This document shows, piece after piece, positions 25,046-33,676 of a stretch of DNA of 64,000 bases; the stretch's first letter is position 1, and each line of letters opens with the position of its first letter. The notes beneath the pieces are model-generated. The model made no database searches and was not told where the DNA came from. It saw only the letters and a program-made list of their open reading frames with translations. This stretch comes from Paenibacillus peoriae KCTC 3763 (GTDB taxonomy: Bacteria; Bacillota; Bacilli; Paenibacillales; Paenibacillaceae): the NCBI RefSeq assembly GCF_000236805.1, contig NZ_AGFX01000012.1, positions 248,001 through 312,000 on the forward strand. The letters run 5' to 3'. The position numbers and the translations under genes were made by a program.

Positions 25046-25195
25046 GCTATCCTCCTTCACTCGCCAAAGCCTAAAGCCCATTCTGCAGAGCGTATCCTGC
25101 ATTCACAAATTGACCACAAAAAACACATGGTTTCTCTATAATTTTTCGTTACTTTAATAACAAGCTTCAATATAATGTTTTAGGGAGGTAAAAGC

Positions 25196-25663
25196 GTGAC
25201 CCCAAAAAATCAGGCCTTACAAGACTATGTTAACAGATCGGTGCTGGATACGTATGGCTACACAGAGACCATTTTTGAATTTCCCAATAGCCAAGAGGTA
25301 AAGAAATTGTTTGTCAAACGGCTTGCAAACTACGAAGCAAAAAACGATCCTTACGATTATGTGATCAATCCGTATTTTAACGGAGTTGTCTACCCCTCTA
25401 TTCTTTTCGAAATCTTTATGACACCCAAAACCAACATCCTGGTACAAAAATCAGCTAATAACCAGATTCAATTTAAAGACGGTCAGATTATTCAGGAACA
25501 GGCCATGCTGAAAATGATTGACTTGATCGTTTGCCCAAACTTGGAAAGTACAAGAAACATGCTGCCAGAGCCTCTTTTCCAATCGGTTGCAGCGACATTA
25601 TCGCTCCAAGATCCGACAAGTGTCCGGCCAGTATTAGACGAAATGTTTCGTCAAGAGCTGTAA
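25196..25663 (+). CDS. Hypothetical protein in the copper-type locus
   Basis: A 155-residue soluble protein of unknown family starting at GTG 25196, seven bases after GGGAGG. It has no signal peptide, membrane segment or obvious metal motif. The N-terminal half is helical, with VINPYFNGVVYPSILFEIFM in the middle. A -10-like TATAAT (25137-25142) precedes it, with TTCACAAATTGACCACAAAA at 25103-25122 upstream, reminiscent of the oxidase promoter region. It is divergent from the histidine kinase. No function can be proposed beyond co-location. Confidence 0.7.
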   Translation: MTPKNQALQDYVNRSVLDTYGYTETIFEFPNSQEVKKLFVKRLANYEAKNDPYDYVINPYFNGVVYPSILFEIFMTPKTNILVQKSANNQIQFKDGQIIQEQAMLKMIDLIVCPNLESTRNMLPEPLFQSVAATLSLQDPTSVRPVLDEMFRQEL

Positions 25664-25680
25664 CTCTAGGAGCAATCATA

Positions 25681-25707
25681 CTTGGCAAACTTGGCAAACT
25701 TGGCAAA
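25681..25707 (+). repeat. Tandem repeat of CTTGGCAAA, three copies
   Basis: Three exact head-to-tail copies of the nine-base unit CTTGGCAAA lie between the stop of the hypothetical gene and a stem-loop. A short slippage-type repeat with no evident role. Confidence 0.9.
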
Positions 25708-25713
25708 CAAAGC

Positions 25714-25747
25714 AGCCAGCCGACCCGTGGTACAAGGAAGGCTGGCT
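25714..25747. terminator. Stem-loop between convergent genes
   Basis: AGCCAGCC pairs with GGCTGGCT around an 18-base loop. It lies between the stops of the plus-strand hypothetical gene and the minus-strand polyferredoxin gene; T runs are weak on both sides. Confidence 0.55.
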
Positions 25748-25763
25748 GTTGTGTTATCAGGAG

Positions 25764-27140
25764 CTATACCCGGTGATCCATCGGTAAAGAGAACAGATAC
25801 ATATTGATGACTGCGAGCAAAATCATTAGCGCATAATAAGGCAGCAGCTTTTTCCAGGAAGCCCTATTCCCTATACGATAAACGGTATAAGCTGAACCGA
25901 CAAGACCCAGCAGAATAACAAAATACTGCATAAGCTGTACAGTGCCTACCGAAGCCAATGCCAGATCTCCGGTTAATGTATAGCCAAACAAATTACCCGT
26001 ATTGAACCAAATGGCTTTGCCTTCCGTGAACATGTGGAAAAGATTGTGCGCCAAGTGACCAGCCAAGTCAAGCGGAATAACGGCGTAACCAAAACGCACG
26101 AAATTCTCTTTTACTTTCTCGGATGTTTCTTGGCGGGCAGTTAATTTCGCTGTTCCCCACAGCATGGCGATTGGAATCATCATGGAAACCACAAAAGCAA
26201 CCGTAAAATTCACCGGGTAGTAGGTAGTTTGCGTGATCTTGCTAATTACTTTTAAAATATCTTGCCAAATTCCTAACATCGTAAGATTTTGTACAAAAAC
26301 GATTCCCATAATAACCGCTGCCAAAAATGCATGCTCGGCTTTTGGTTTTTTGATTCCCCACAGCTCTGCAGTCGGCGTTCTCGGGGTAATACGGATGGAA
26401 TTGTTAGGGCATGACTTCACGCAATTTCCGCAAAGGTTGCAATCCGCACTGTCATCCATTGTACGAACAAATTGAAACATGGGACATCCTTCTGTCTTGT
26501 TGTCACCTTTAAAACAGGATTGTGTCTTGCAGGTTTTGCAAACGTCTGGTGTTCCGCGAAGCTCCAGCATACCTGAACGGGAATAGTTGCCCGCCAATCC
26601 TCCGAGAAAGCAAAGTGTTTTACAAAAGGTCCTTCTTTCGAAAAATACGGAAGTACCGACAACCATCGTCGTCAGAACAAGCAGCAGATATCCCGAACCA
26701 CGCGGCGACTCAATGATTCCCCAGATGTGATCGGACCATGTAATCATGATAAAAAAAATATCAATCATCCATATTCCATATTTCTTTAAAAACTTCGGCA
26801 TCGGCCTTTCGCTGCCGACCAGCTTGCGAACAATGTCACTGATTTTACCAAAAGGACAGACTGCGCACCAGAAACGGCCCAATACCAGAAAAATAATGGG
26901 AATGGCCGGCCACCACAGCACCCACGTCAATGAAGTTCCAAAATTTCGACTGGGATTGACCGTACCGGCAACCAGCTCATATACAATAACAGAAAATACG
27001 ATCATCGCCGCCCACTGGAATATTCCGGGATACCATCGGCTCTTAATAAAGGCTTTTACAAACGGAATATCCAACAAGTTATATTTCTTTTTGTCAGGCG
27101 GGATGCTCACCTGCTGCGTTTTATTGGCCGGGTTGATCAT
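25764..27140 (-). CDS. Membrane polyferredoxin of the NapH/NosR/CcoG type
   Basis: A 458-residue protein with about eight membrane helices and several iron-sulfur motifs: CAVCPFGK (Cys92, Cys95), a second membrane pair (Cys173, Cys177), a cluster at Cys201, 204, 209 and 219, and a ferredoxin-like set at Cys234, 237, 240 and 244 (CNLCGNCVKSCP). The layout resembles NapH, NosR and CcoG electron-transfer proteins; CcoG reduces Cu(II) for copper delivery. ATG 27140 overlaps the stop of the His/Met-rich gene (ATGA), so the two are coupled. Moving electrons across the membrane to or from a copper centre is the inferred role. Confidence 0.8.
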   Translation of the reverse strand: MINPANKTQQVSIPPDKKKYNLLDIPFVKAFIKSRWYPGIFQWAAMIVFSVIVYELVAGTVNPSRNFGTSLTWVLWWPAIPIIFLVLGRFWCAVCPFGKISDIVRKLVGSERPMPKFLKKYGIWMIDIFFIMITWSDHIWGIIESPRGSGYLLLVLTTMVVGTSVFFERRTFCKTLCFLGGLAGNYSRSGMLELRGTPDVCKTCKTQSCFKGDNKTEGCPMFQFVRTMDDSADCNLCGNCVKSCPNNSIRITPRTPTAELWGIKKPKAEHAFLAAVIMGIVFVQNLTMLGIWQDILKVISKITQTTYYPVNFTVAFVVSMMIPIAMLWGTAKLTARQETSEKVKENFVRFGYAVIPLDLAGHLAHNLFHMFTEGKAIWFNTGNLFGYTLTGDLALASVGTVQLMQYFVILLGLVGSAYTVYRIGNRASWKKLLPYYALMILLAVINMYLFSLPMDHRV

Positions 27141-27562
27141 GCTTGAGCACGTCCCTTCTTCAGTAACCATTTACGACAGGCTCCATAGAGAATAAATGCC
27201 GCCATTATGGCTGCAAATGTACTTAATACCGGAATATTTGGAGGTGTTTCTACTACTATTTTCTCGCCGTGGCCGCCATGTCCTCCATATCCACCACTTT
27301 CCGCAGATGTATTAGGAGCAACTGCATCCTTACTGGTGCCCATATCCATGTGTTGGTGTTCCTCCATAGTCATACTGTGGGAATGGGTATCATCCATCTG
27401 CATATCAGAAGTCATTTCTTCTTTTGCCGGGTTCTGTAGTTCTTGTACCGCTTTGTGCCCTGCTTGTCCATGCTCATCGTGTTTTGTCGCCTCGTCTGCC
27501 AAGGCTGTGCTGACAAACGAGAGGAGTCCAATAAGCACAATGATGACTCCGCATCTTTTCAT
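27137..27562 (-). CDS. His/Met-rich membrane-anchored protein, probable metal binder
   Basis: A 141-residue protein with a signal peptide (residues 1-22, ending ALA), an extracytoplasmic region dense in His, Met and Asp (HDEHGQAGHK, MQMDDTHSHSMTMEEHQHMD, GGYGGHGGHG), and a C-terminal membrane helix (VLSTFAAIMAAFILYGA) with a basic tail. The composition suggests surface binding of Cu or a similar metal. I know no named family. Its stop overlaps the polyferredoxin start by four bases, implying the two proteins function as a pair. Confidence 0.75.
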   Translation of the reverse strand: MKRCGVIIVLIGLLSFVSTALADEATKHDEHGQAGHKAVQELQNPAKEEMTSDMQMDDTHSHSMTMEEHQHMDMGTSKDAVAPNTSAESGGYGGHGGHGEKIVVETPPNIPVLSTFAAIMAAFILYGACRKWLLKKGRAQA

Positions 27563-27712
27563 TCATCTCTTCCTTCCTTTTGAGTTCTTTTATCTGAGTA
27601 ATTGTAAAAAGAAAGTATGTAGAAATTGTGTAGAAATTGTGCGAATGACACGAAAACCCAAAAAAAGATGATATTTCAAGACATATTTGAATTCCTCTAG
27701 CCACATCAAAAA

Positions 27713-27767
27713 GCCGTTGAACCAGCAGAACCGCTTCATGGTGTGAACGGTCTGCCGTTTCGACGGC
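27713..27767 (-). terminator. Terminator of the oligopeptide operon
   Basis: A long imperfect hairpin on the minus strand (outer arms GCCGTCGAAAC and GGTTCAACGGC, inner AGACCGTTC and GAAGCGGTTCT) followed by TTTTTG. It begins 27 bases past the stop of the last opp gene. Confidence 0.75.
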
Positions 27768-27793
27768 TTCAAATTTTGCTGATTCAACGTTGT

Positions 27794-28762
27794 TTATTCA
27801 ACCAAATGGCAAGCTACCCAGTGATCTGGACGAGCCTCGCGATAGAGCGGAACTTCTTGGGAGCAACGGTCGATCGCAAAGGGACAGCGAGTATGGAACT
27901 TGCAGCCTGAAGGAGGGTTAACCGGACTCGGGATATCCCCTTTGAGCAATATGCGTTCCCTTTTCAGCTTCGGCACCGGAATAGGTACAGCGGACAGCAG
28001 CGCCTTCGTGTACGGATGCAGCGGATTTTCGAACAGTGCATCACGCGAAGCTGTTTCGACCATAGAACCCAGATACATCACTCCAATGCGGGAACACAGA
28101 TGCTCTACCACACTCAAGTCATGCGAGATAAAAAGATAGGTCAACCCCCGCTCGGCCTGCAATTTGGCAAACAGGTTAATAATCTGCGCCTGTATGGATA
28201 CATCCAGCGCCGATACCGGCTCATCAGCGATGATCAGATCCGGCTGAAGTGCCAGCGCCCGGGCAATGCCAATCCGCTGACGCTGACCTCCCGAAAATTC
28301 ATGTGGAAAACGGTCGATATGATACTCCGACAAGCCGCACAGCTTGAGCACGCCCAGTACAATGGACCGGACCTCTTCCTTCGTCGCCAGTCCATGGTCC
28401 AGCAGCGCCTCGCCAATCGCATCACCGATCCGCACCCGCGGATTCAGCGAGCTGTACGGGTCCTGAAAGATCAGCTGGATTTTAGGACGAAGCTCCTGCA
28501 TCCCTTTTGCAGACAAGCTGTGCAAGTCGACCCCTTTGTATTTCACGGTACCGTCCGTCTTGTCCGTCAATCTGACAATCGTACGGCCCACCGTGCTTTT
28601 GCCGCTCCCCGACTCGCCCACCAGCCCAAAGGTTTCTCCTTGACGGATGGTAAAGCTGATATCGTCCACCGCCCGCACATGCCCTGAAGTACGATTCATA
28701 AACCCGGATTTGACCGGAAAGTACGTTTTTAAGCGGTCTATTTCCAACAATGGCTCAGCCAT
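27794..28762 (-). CDS. Oligopeptide ABC transporter ATPase, OppF/DppF type
   Basis: A 322-residue ATPase with Walker A GESGSGKST, signature FSGGQRQRIGIARAL, Walker B LIIADEP and the C-terminal oligopeptide extension with Cys ligands (PSGCKFHTRCPFA, VPLYRE, WVACH). The MAEPLLEIDRLKTYFPVK opening is typical of OppF. ATG 28762 follows GGAGG and overlaps the upstream ATPase gene by eight bases. It works as a heterodimer with that ATPase to drive peptide import. Confidence 0.9.
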   Translation of the reverse strand: MAEPLLEIDRLKTYFPVKSGFMNRTSGHVRAVDDISFTIRQGETFGLVGESGSGKSTVGRTIVRLTDKTDGTVKYKGVDLHSLSAKGMQELRPKIQLIFQDPYSSLNPRVRIGDAIGEALLDHGLATKEEVRSIVLGVLKLCGLSEYHIDRFPHEFSGGQRQRIGIARALALQPDLIIADEPVSALDVSIQAQIINLFAKLQAERGLTYLFISHDLSVVEHLCSRIGVMYLGSMVETASRDALFENPLHPYTKALLSAVPIPVPKLKRERILLKGDIPSPVNPPSGCKFHTRCPFAIDRCSQEVPLYREARPDHWVACHLVE

Positions 28763-29738
28763 GCACAACCGCCTCCTCATATAACCAGCAGGCTGCCTTC
28801 TGCTGAGCTGAAACTTCTTTTAATATAGGCTCCTTCACGCGGCAAATGTCCATACAATGCCCGCAGCGGTCATGAAAGTAGCAGGAAGCCGTCAGCTCCA
28901 GCGGATTAGGCACCTGTCCGGGGATGGAATACAGCTCCTTTTGGCGCTGATTCAGCACCGGCTTGGATTTGAGCAATCCCTGTGTGTAAGGATGCTGGGG
29001 GTGTTTGAATAGCTGCACCACTTCACCTTCCTCGACGATTTTGCCTGCATACATCACAATGACGTAATCAGCCATTTCTGCGACAACACCCAGATCATGG
29101 GTGATTAGCATGAGCGACATATTGGACTGGACTTTCAATTCACGCAGCATATCAAGAATTTGCGCTTGTATTGTCACATCCAGTGCCGTGGTTGGCTCAT
29201 CTGCGATTAGCAACTTGGGACCGCAGGACACCGCAATAGCGATCATGATGCGCTGCAGCATTCCCCCGCTCAGCTCATGCGGATAACTTTTCAAAATTTG
29301 CTCCGGCCGCGAGATGCCGACCTGTTCGATCAGCTCCAGTGCCCGCTTGCGTGCTTCCTTGCGGCCCAGCTTCAAATGCTCAATTAATGGCTCGGACAAT
29401 TGTTCACCTATGGTCAAGACCGGATTCAGTGAAGACATCGGCTCCTGAAAAATCATAGATATGTCATGCCCGCGAATCGTGCGCATCTCATTTCTGCCAA
29501 GCTCCAGCAAATCAGTCCCCTCAAAACGGATGCTTCCACCCGTCACTTTACCACCTGGACTCTGGATCAAGCCCATGATCGACATCGCGGTAATGCTCTT
29601 GCCACAGCCTGATTCACCGACAATGCACACCGTTTCCCCCGGCTTCACACGAAAGCTGATATCATCCACCGCTTTAACGGTTCCTTCTTCTGTATAAAAA
29701 TGAGTGCTTAAATGCTCAATCGAAAGTAAATTGTTCAT
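28755..29738 (-). CDS. Oligopeptide ABC transporter ATPase, OppD/DppD type
   Basis: A 327-residue ATPase with Walker A GESGCGKS, DISMIFQEPMSSLNPV (Q-loop), signature ELSGGMLQRIMIAIA, Walker B LLIADEPTTALDV, and the C-terminal oligopeptide region with CYFHDRCGHCMDIC and a late Cys, a likely iron-sulfur or zinc cluster site. It partners with the OppF-type ATPase downstream. The stop of the permease gene is 13 bases upstream. Confidence 0.9.
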   Translation of the reverse strand: MNNLLSIEHLSTHFYTEEGTVKAVDDISFRVKPGETVCIVGESGCGKSITAMSIMGLIQSPGGKVTGGSIRFEGTDLLELGRNEMRTIRGHDISMIFQEPMSSLNPVLTIGEQLSEPLIEHLKLGRKEARKRALELIEQVGISRPEQILKSYPHELSGGMLQRIMIAIAVSCGPKLLIADEPTTALDVTIQAQILDMLRELKVQSNMSLMLITHDLGVVAEMADYVIVMYAGKIVEEGEVVQLFKHPQHPYTQGLLKSKPVLNQRQKELYSIPGQVPNPLELTASCYFHDRCGHCMDICRVKEPILKEVSAQQKAACWLYEEAVVHG

Positions 29739-29751
29739 GGTGTATGATCAC

Positions 29752-30678
29752 CTACCTCTTATGTTTCGGGTCAAGTACATCCCGCAGTCCGTCACCAAAA
29801 ATATTAATAGCGATGACTGTCGCAAAAATAGACAAGCCTGGCGGTATCCACAGCCATGGACGCTGCTGAAAATCCAGCACATTGTTGGCGGCATCAATCA
29901 TATTGCCCCAGGTCGGTGTCGTAGGCAGCACGCCAAGTCCAAAGAAGCTAAGGACAGATTCACTCAAAATAGCTCCGCCAATGTTCAATGTAGCGATCAC
30001 GATTAGCAGCGGCAAAATATTCGGCAGCAGATGTTTGAACAGCTTGCGGCGATTGGATAATCCCAGCACGGTCGCGGCCTGCATAAATTCACGCTCCCGC
30101 AAGCTAAGCATCTGGCCTCTCACCATCCGTGCAATCCCCGGCCAGTTGACCAAGCTCAGCATCAGCATGACAATGTACATCCGCTGATCGGGCGGAACCT
30201 TCCAGTCAGACAGCAGCGCGCCCATAATAAATAGCAGCGGCAAACTGGGAACCGTCAGCAGCAAATCAGCTACACGCATAATGATCTGATCGGCGATCCC
30301 GCGAAAATAGGCAGATATGATCCCCAGCGTTGCCCCCAAAACGACGGACAACACCATAGAAGCCAGACCCACCGTCAGAGAAATTTGCCCTGCCTGCATC
30401 ACACGGGTCAGCACATCCCTTCCCAGCTTGTCTGTTCCCAGCCAGTGATGGATGTTCGGCCCCTTGTTCATCATCAATATATTGGTTTTGTTATCGGCAT
30501 AGGGTGAAAATAACGGGCCGATAAAACAGAGCAAAAACATAAATACCACGACGAGCAGCCCGGTCATAGCCAGCTTGTTTCTAACCAGCTGCCTGAGCGC
30601 TTGCTGCCACATCGAGGATTTGGCAGATGTCCGCAGTCTGTCGCTGCTTTTGCTCAAATTACTGCTAACAGATGACAT
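29752..30678 (-). CDS. Oligopeptide ABC transporter permease, OppC/DppC type
   Basis: A 308-residue permease. An N-terminal cytoplasmic Ser-rich tail and first helix (LAMTGLLVVVFMFLLCFIGP) are followed by the OppC signature HWLGTDKLGRDVLTRVM and the EAA loop region (MQAATVLGLSNRRKLFKHLLPN). It forms the channel with the OppB-type permease encoded 14 bases upstream. Confidence 0.9.
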   Translation of the reverse strand: MSSVSSNLSKSSDRLRTSAKSSMWQQALRQLVRNKLAMTGLLVVVFMFLLCFIGPLFSPYADNKTNILMMNKGPNIHHWLGTDKLGRDVLTRVMQAGQISLTVGLASMVLSVVLGATLGIISAYFRGIADQIIMRVADLLLTVPSLPLLFIMGALLSDWKVPPDQRMYIVMLMLSLVNWPGIARMVRGQMLSLREREFMQAATVLGLSNRRKLFKHLLPNILPLLIVIATLNIGGAILSESVLSFFGLGVLPTTPTWGNMIDAANNVLDFQQRPWLWIPPGLSIFATVIAINIFGDGLRDVLDPKHKR

Positions 30679-30692
30679 TCCATAGCCCCTCC

Positions 30693-31646
30693 TTACACTT
30701 TTACACGCGGGTCAGCAATGCGATACAAAATATCGGACAGCAGCGTGCCGATGACGCTCAATATGGCAATCAGCATCGTGAAGCCCATGAGCAAAGGATA
30801 ATCCCGAAGCGAAAAAGATTGCATATACAGCTGACCAATGCCCGGCCAGTTAAAAATCTTTTCAATAATAAGTGATCCGCCAAACAGCGCCGGCAATTCA
30901 AAACCAACGAGCGTAATCGCAGGCAACAGTGCATTTCTCAATGCGTGCGTAAAGAGCACTTTTCTTTCCTTTAAGCCCTTGGCACGAGCCGTACGGATAT
31001 AATCCTGTTGAATCACGTCGATCATATTGCTGCGGAAGTAACGGGTTAGTGAGCCCAGCCCCAGCAGCGTCATTACGATCACCGGCAAGGTCATATGCTG
31101 GAGAACCTCCTGTACATACTCCATGCCTGTAGCGTTACTGCCTGTATTGAGCATGCCGCCCGGTGGCAGCCACTTCAGATCGACCGCCGCAATTTTAATC
31201 AGATACAGCCCGATAAAAAAAGACGGAACGGACATCGCAGCGAAAATCAGCACCATGACCAACGTATCGAACCATGAATACTGCTTGTAGGCAGCAACCA
31301 CGCCAATAATGACCGCAATCATCCAGGTCAGGAAGGTCGTTACAATGGCCAACAAGAACGAGTTCCAAATATACTCATTAAACAGGGTCAGCACCGGCTT
31401 CTGCTGGGCAAGCGAATAACCGAAATTGCCATGCAGCGCATTTCCCAGCCAGTTTCCATAGCGTTTAAGAATAGGCTTGTTCAGGCCGTAGATTTCTCGC
31501 AGCTCTGCCTTTCTCTCCGGCGACAGCTTCAGATTTCCACTGATGAAATCTCCCGGTGTCATGGCATACAGGAAAAAAATCATCATCGAAGCAGCCAGCA
31601 AAATAATAATCATGTACGTCAGTCTTTTCGTTAAAAACGAGCTCAT
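30693..31646 (-). CDS. Oligopeptide ABC transporter permease, OppB/DppB type
   Basis: A 317-residue permease with six helices and OppB features: MTPGDFISGNLKLSPE near the N-terminus, YGLNKPILKRYGNWLGNALHGNFG, and the EAA loop IRTARAKGLKERKVLFTHALRNALLP. ATG 31646 starts about 107 bases after the binding-protein stop, across a strong stem-loop (31699-31744). Confidence 0.9.
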   Translation of the reverse strand: MSSFLTKRLTYMIIILLAASMMIFFLYAMTPGDFISGNLKLSPERKAELREIYGLNKPILKRYGNWLGNALHGNFGYSLAQQKPVLTLFNEYIWNSFLLAIVTTFLTWMIAVIIGVVAAYKQYSWFDTLVMVLIFAAMSVPSFFIGLYLIKIAAVDLKWLPPGGMLNTGSNATGMEYVQEVLQHMTLPVIVMTLLGLGSLTRYFRSNMIDVIQQDYIRTARAKGLKERKVLFTHALRNALLPAITLVGFELPALFGGSLIIEKIFNWPGIGQLYMQSFSLRDYPLLMGFTMLIAILSVIGTLLSDILYRIADPRVKV

Positions 31647-31698
31647 GACAGACTCCTTTCATCTCAGGATTGGGCTGCTCAAATCGCATTCCCTATTT

Positions 31699-31744
31699 GC
31701 GAGGCCCCTTGATCCGAACCTGGGGTTCTTCACAAGGGGCCCGC
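31699..31744 (-). promoter_or_regulatory. Strong intercistronic stem-loop between binding protein and permease
   Basis: GCG.GGCCCCTTG pairs with CAAGGGGCC.GC (11 strong pairs, one mismatch) around an inner AACCTGGGGTT region, without a downstream T run. It starts 10 bases past the binding-protein stop. This is the usual device that keeps binding-protein mRNA abundant while lowering downstream expression. Confidence 0.7.
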
Positions 31745-31753
31745 ATGCCTACC

Positions 31754-33475
31754 TTATTTAAGGGACCATTCGAACAGATTACCAGCCAAGCCAATGAACG
31801 GACTGACCTGTACATGCTCCATCCGACCATTGTAGGCATACACCGTTTTCTTGTAGTTGGTGAAAATGACAGGCAGTTCATCATTTAACAGCACATATAA
31901 TTCTTTATATACTTTCTTGCGTTCTTCAATATTCGTCGTAGCCAAGCCTTTTTCATATAACGCTTTGACCTTTGGATTGTTATATCCCTTGATTTCTCCA
32001 TTAACGAACGGTTCGATTCCATCCGACGGGTCAGTCAGCATGCCTGTTGAGAAGGCGGCCAGATCATAATCCTTCCCTTCCACTTTGGCGACCATGGCAT
32101 TAAAATCAGCAAAGATTTCCGGTTGCAGATCCACACCAATGGCCTTGTAATTCTCCGCCGCAAGCGCAATCAAGGTGTCTGTCTCCGGACGCTTGGAGGT
32201 CAGCAGGTGAATGGTCAGCTTCTCACCGTTTTTCTCACGGATACCGTCACTGCCTTCTACCCAGCCCGCTTCATCCAGCAGCTTTTTTGCTTTTTCCTGA
32301 TCGTAGTTATACGGGTTGATTCCATCCGTTGTGTAGGACCAGAATATAGGCGAGGCTGGAATGTTGGCCACCGCCCCTGCTCCCTGAGCTGCGTCGACAT
32401 AAATGCTTTTACGATCCAGTCCATAGGTCAACGCTTGACGAACCCTTTTATCCTTCAGCTTTTCATTTTCCAGATTGACCTGCAAATATCCGTAGGTGCT
32501 CGGGGTGTAGGGCAAAATGTTCAAAAAGCCAAGTCCTTTCAGCTTGTCGATATTTTCCTGCGTTGCGGTGAAGGAGGCAAAGTCGGTATCGCCTGTTTCA
32601 ATGAACTGCCAAGCATCGCCTTCCGCTGTCTTATAAATGAAGTGCTGCGTTTTCGGTTTGCCTTTAAAGAAATAGTCATTGGCCTCTAGACGAACCTCTT
32701 GTCCTGGTACGAACTTTTCCAGCTTATAAGCTCCGTTGCCCAGAGGACTGCCATGCAGATTTTTAAAATAATCCAGCTGTCCGAATTTGTAATCCTTGCC
32801 GTAGTAAGCCTTGGACAATACATTGTCGCCGAGAATGGACAGGGCCAGCGCGTTTGGCTTTTCCAGCGTCACAGAAATGGTCTGCGGATCAATCACCTTG
32901 ATCCCGTCAATTTGTTTTGCTGTGCCCTCCGTATAGGCTTTGCCGCCTTTAATGTTCAGCTTTCGGATTTGGCTGTCGCCAGGATAGGCTTTGTCATAGA
33001 TCAACGTCCAGGTAAAAGCAACATCCTCTGCTGTCAAAGGGGAGCCATCACTGAATTTGGTTCCGGGAACCAGATGAAACGTATACGTCAGATTATCCTC
33101 GGAAATATCCCAGCTCTTCGCCAGATTGGGCAGTGGAAGCCCCTTCTCGTCTACCGTAACCAGCGGAGTCCACAACTGCGAAATGACGTTGCCGTCATAA
33201 CCGCTTTGGTTAAAGTACGGCGTGAACACGCCTGCCGGGTCGGTCAGACCGACAATAATCGTGTCGTTTCTTTTTTGCGACACTTCCGGCAACTTGGACA
33301 GATCAGAGGCCTTTACCAGACTTGTTAAAGGTTGTGCTGTAGCAGCCTGCTGCGTGTTCTCATCATTCTGCGTATTAGCATGGCTAGCGCTGTCCGATCC
33401 CCCGCTTGAGCAAGCAGCTAATAAAGTAGAGCTTGCCATAAGTAGACTGCCAAGCAGAATCATTCCCTTTTTCAA
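31754..33475 (-). CDS. Oligopeptide-binding lipoprotein (OppA/DppA family)
   Basis: A 573-residue family 5 solute-binding lipoprotein. The signal ends in lipobox LAAC, followed by a Ser/Asn/Gln linker; then KSWDISEDNLTYTFHLVPG, KFSDGSPLTAEDVAFTWTLI and VRQALTYGLDRKSIY, all classical for OppA-type proteins. It is anchored outside the membrane and delivers peptides to the OppBC channel. A sigma-A promoter (33542-33570) lies just upstream. Nickel or other small ligands are alternatives in this family. Confidence 0.9.
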   Translation of the reverse strand: MKKGMILLGSLLMASSTLLAACSSGGSDSASHANTQNDENTQQAATAQPLTSLVKASDLSKLPEVSQKRNDTIIVGLTDPAGVFTPYFNQSGYDGNVISQLWTPLVTVDEKGLPLPNLAKSWDISEDNLTYTFHLVPGTKFSDGSPLTAEDVAFTWTLIYDKAYPGDSQIRKLNIKGGKAYTEGTAKQIDGIKVIDPQTISVTLEKPNALALSILGDNVLSKAYYGKDYKFGQLDYFKNLHGSPLGNGAYKLEKFVPGQEVRLEANDYFFKGKPKTQHFIYKTAEGDAWQFIETGDTDFASFTATQENIDKLKGLGFLNILPYTPSTYGYLQVNLENEKLKDKRVRQALTYGLDRKSIYVDAAQGAGAVANIPASPIFWSYTTDGINPYNYDQEKAKKLLDEAGWVEGSDGIREKNGEKLTIHLLTSKRPETDTLIALAAENYKAIGVDLQPEIFADFNAMVAKVEGKDYDLAAFSTGMLTDPSDGIEPFVNGEIKGYNNPKVKALYEKGLATTNIEERKKVYKELYVLLNDELPVIFTNYKKTVYAYNGRMEHVQVSPFIGLAGNLFEWSLK

Positions 33476-33541
33476 AATAATCCCCCCAAGTTAATTTAGT
33501 TAATTCCGATAGAACAAGTTGTGATTAATAAGATAAATCTC

Positions 33542-33570
33542 ATTATAGGAATCTATTCCGGTTCTGTAAA
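33542..33570 (-). promoter_or_regulatory. Sigma-A promoter of the oligopeptide operon
   Basis: Minus-strand -35 TTTACA (33565-33570), 17-base spacer, -10 TATAAT (33542-33547). Transcription would start about 60 bases before the binding-protein gene. Confidence 0.8.
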
Positions 33571-33596
33571 GAGAGAACCCCCATTTTATGCAAAAA

Positions 33597-33640
33597 AATA
33601 GACGTCAACTCATCTGGATTCCAAATGACCTGCGTCTATT
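33597..33640 (-). terminator. Terminator after the ArsR-like regulator
   Basis: ATAGACG pairs with CGTCTAT with a long loop; on the minus strand the stem is followed by TTTTTTTG. It lies 37 bases past the stop at 33677. Confidence 0.65.
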
Positions 33641-33676
33641 TGTTTAAAGTGTTAAAGTCCAACCTGTGCGTACAGC

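Noticed and set aside
25681-25747. Short tandem repeats as a possible CRISPR remnant
   Set aside because: Nine-base units without spacers and no cas genes nearby; it is a simple tandem repeat.
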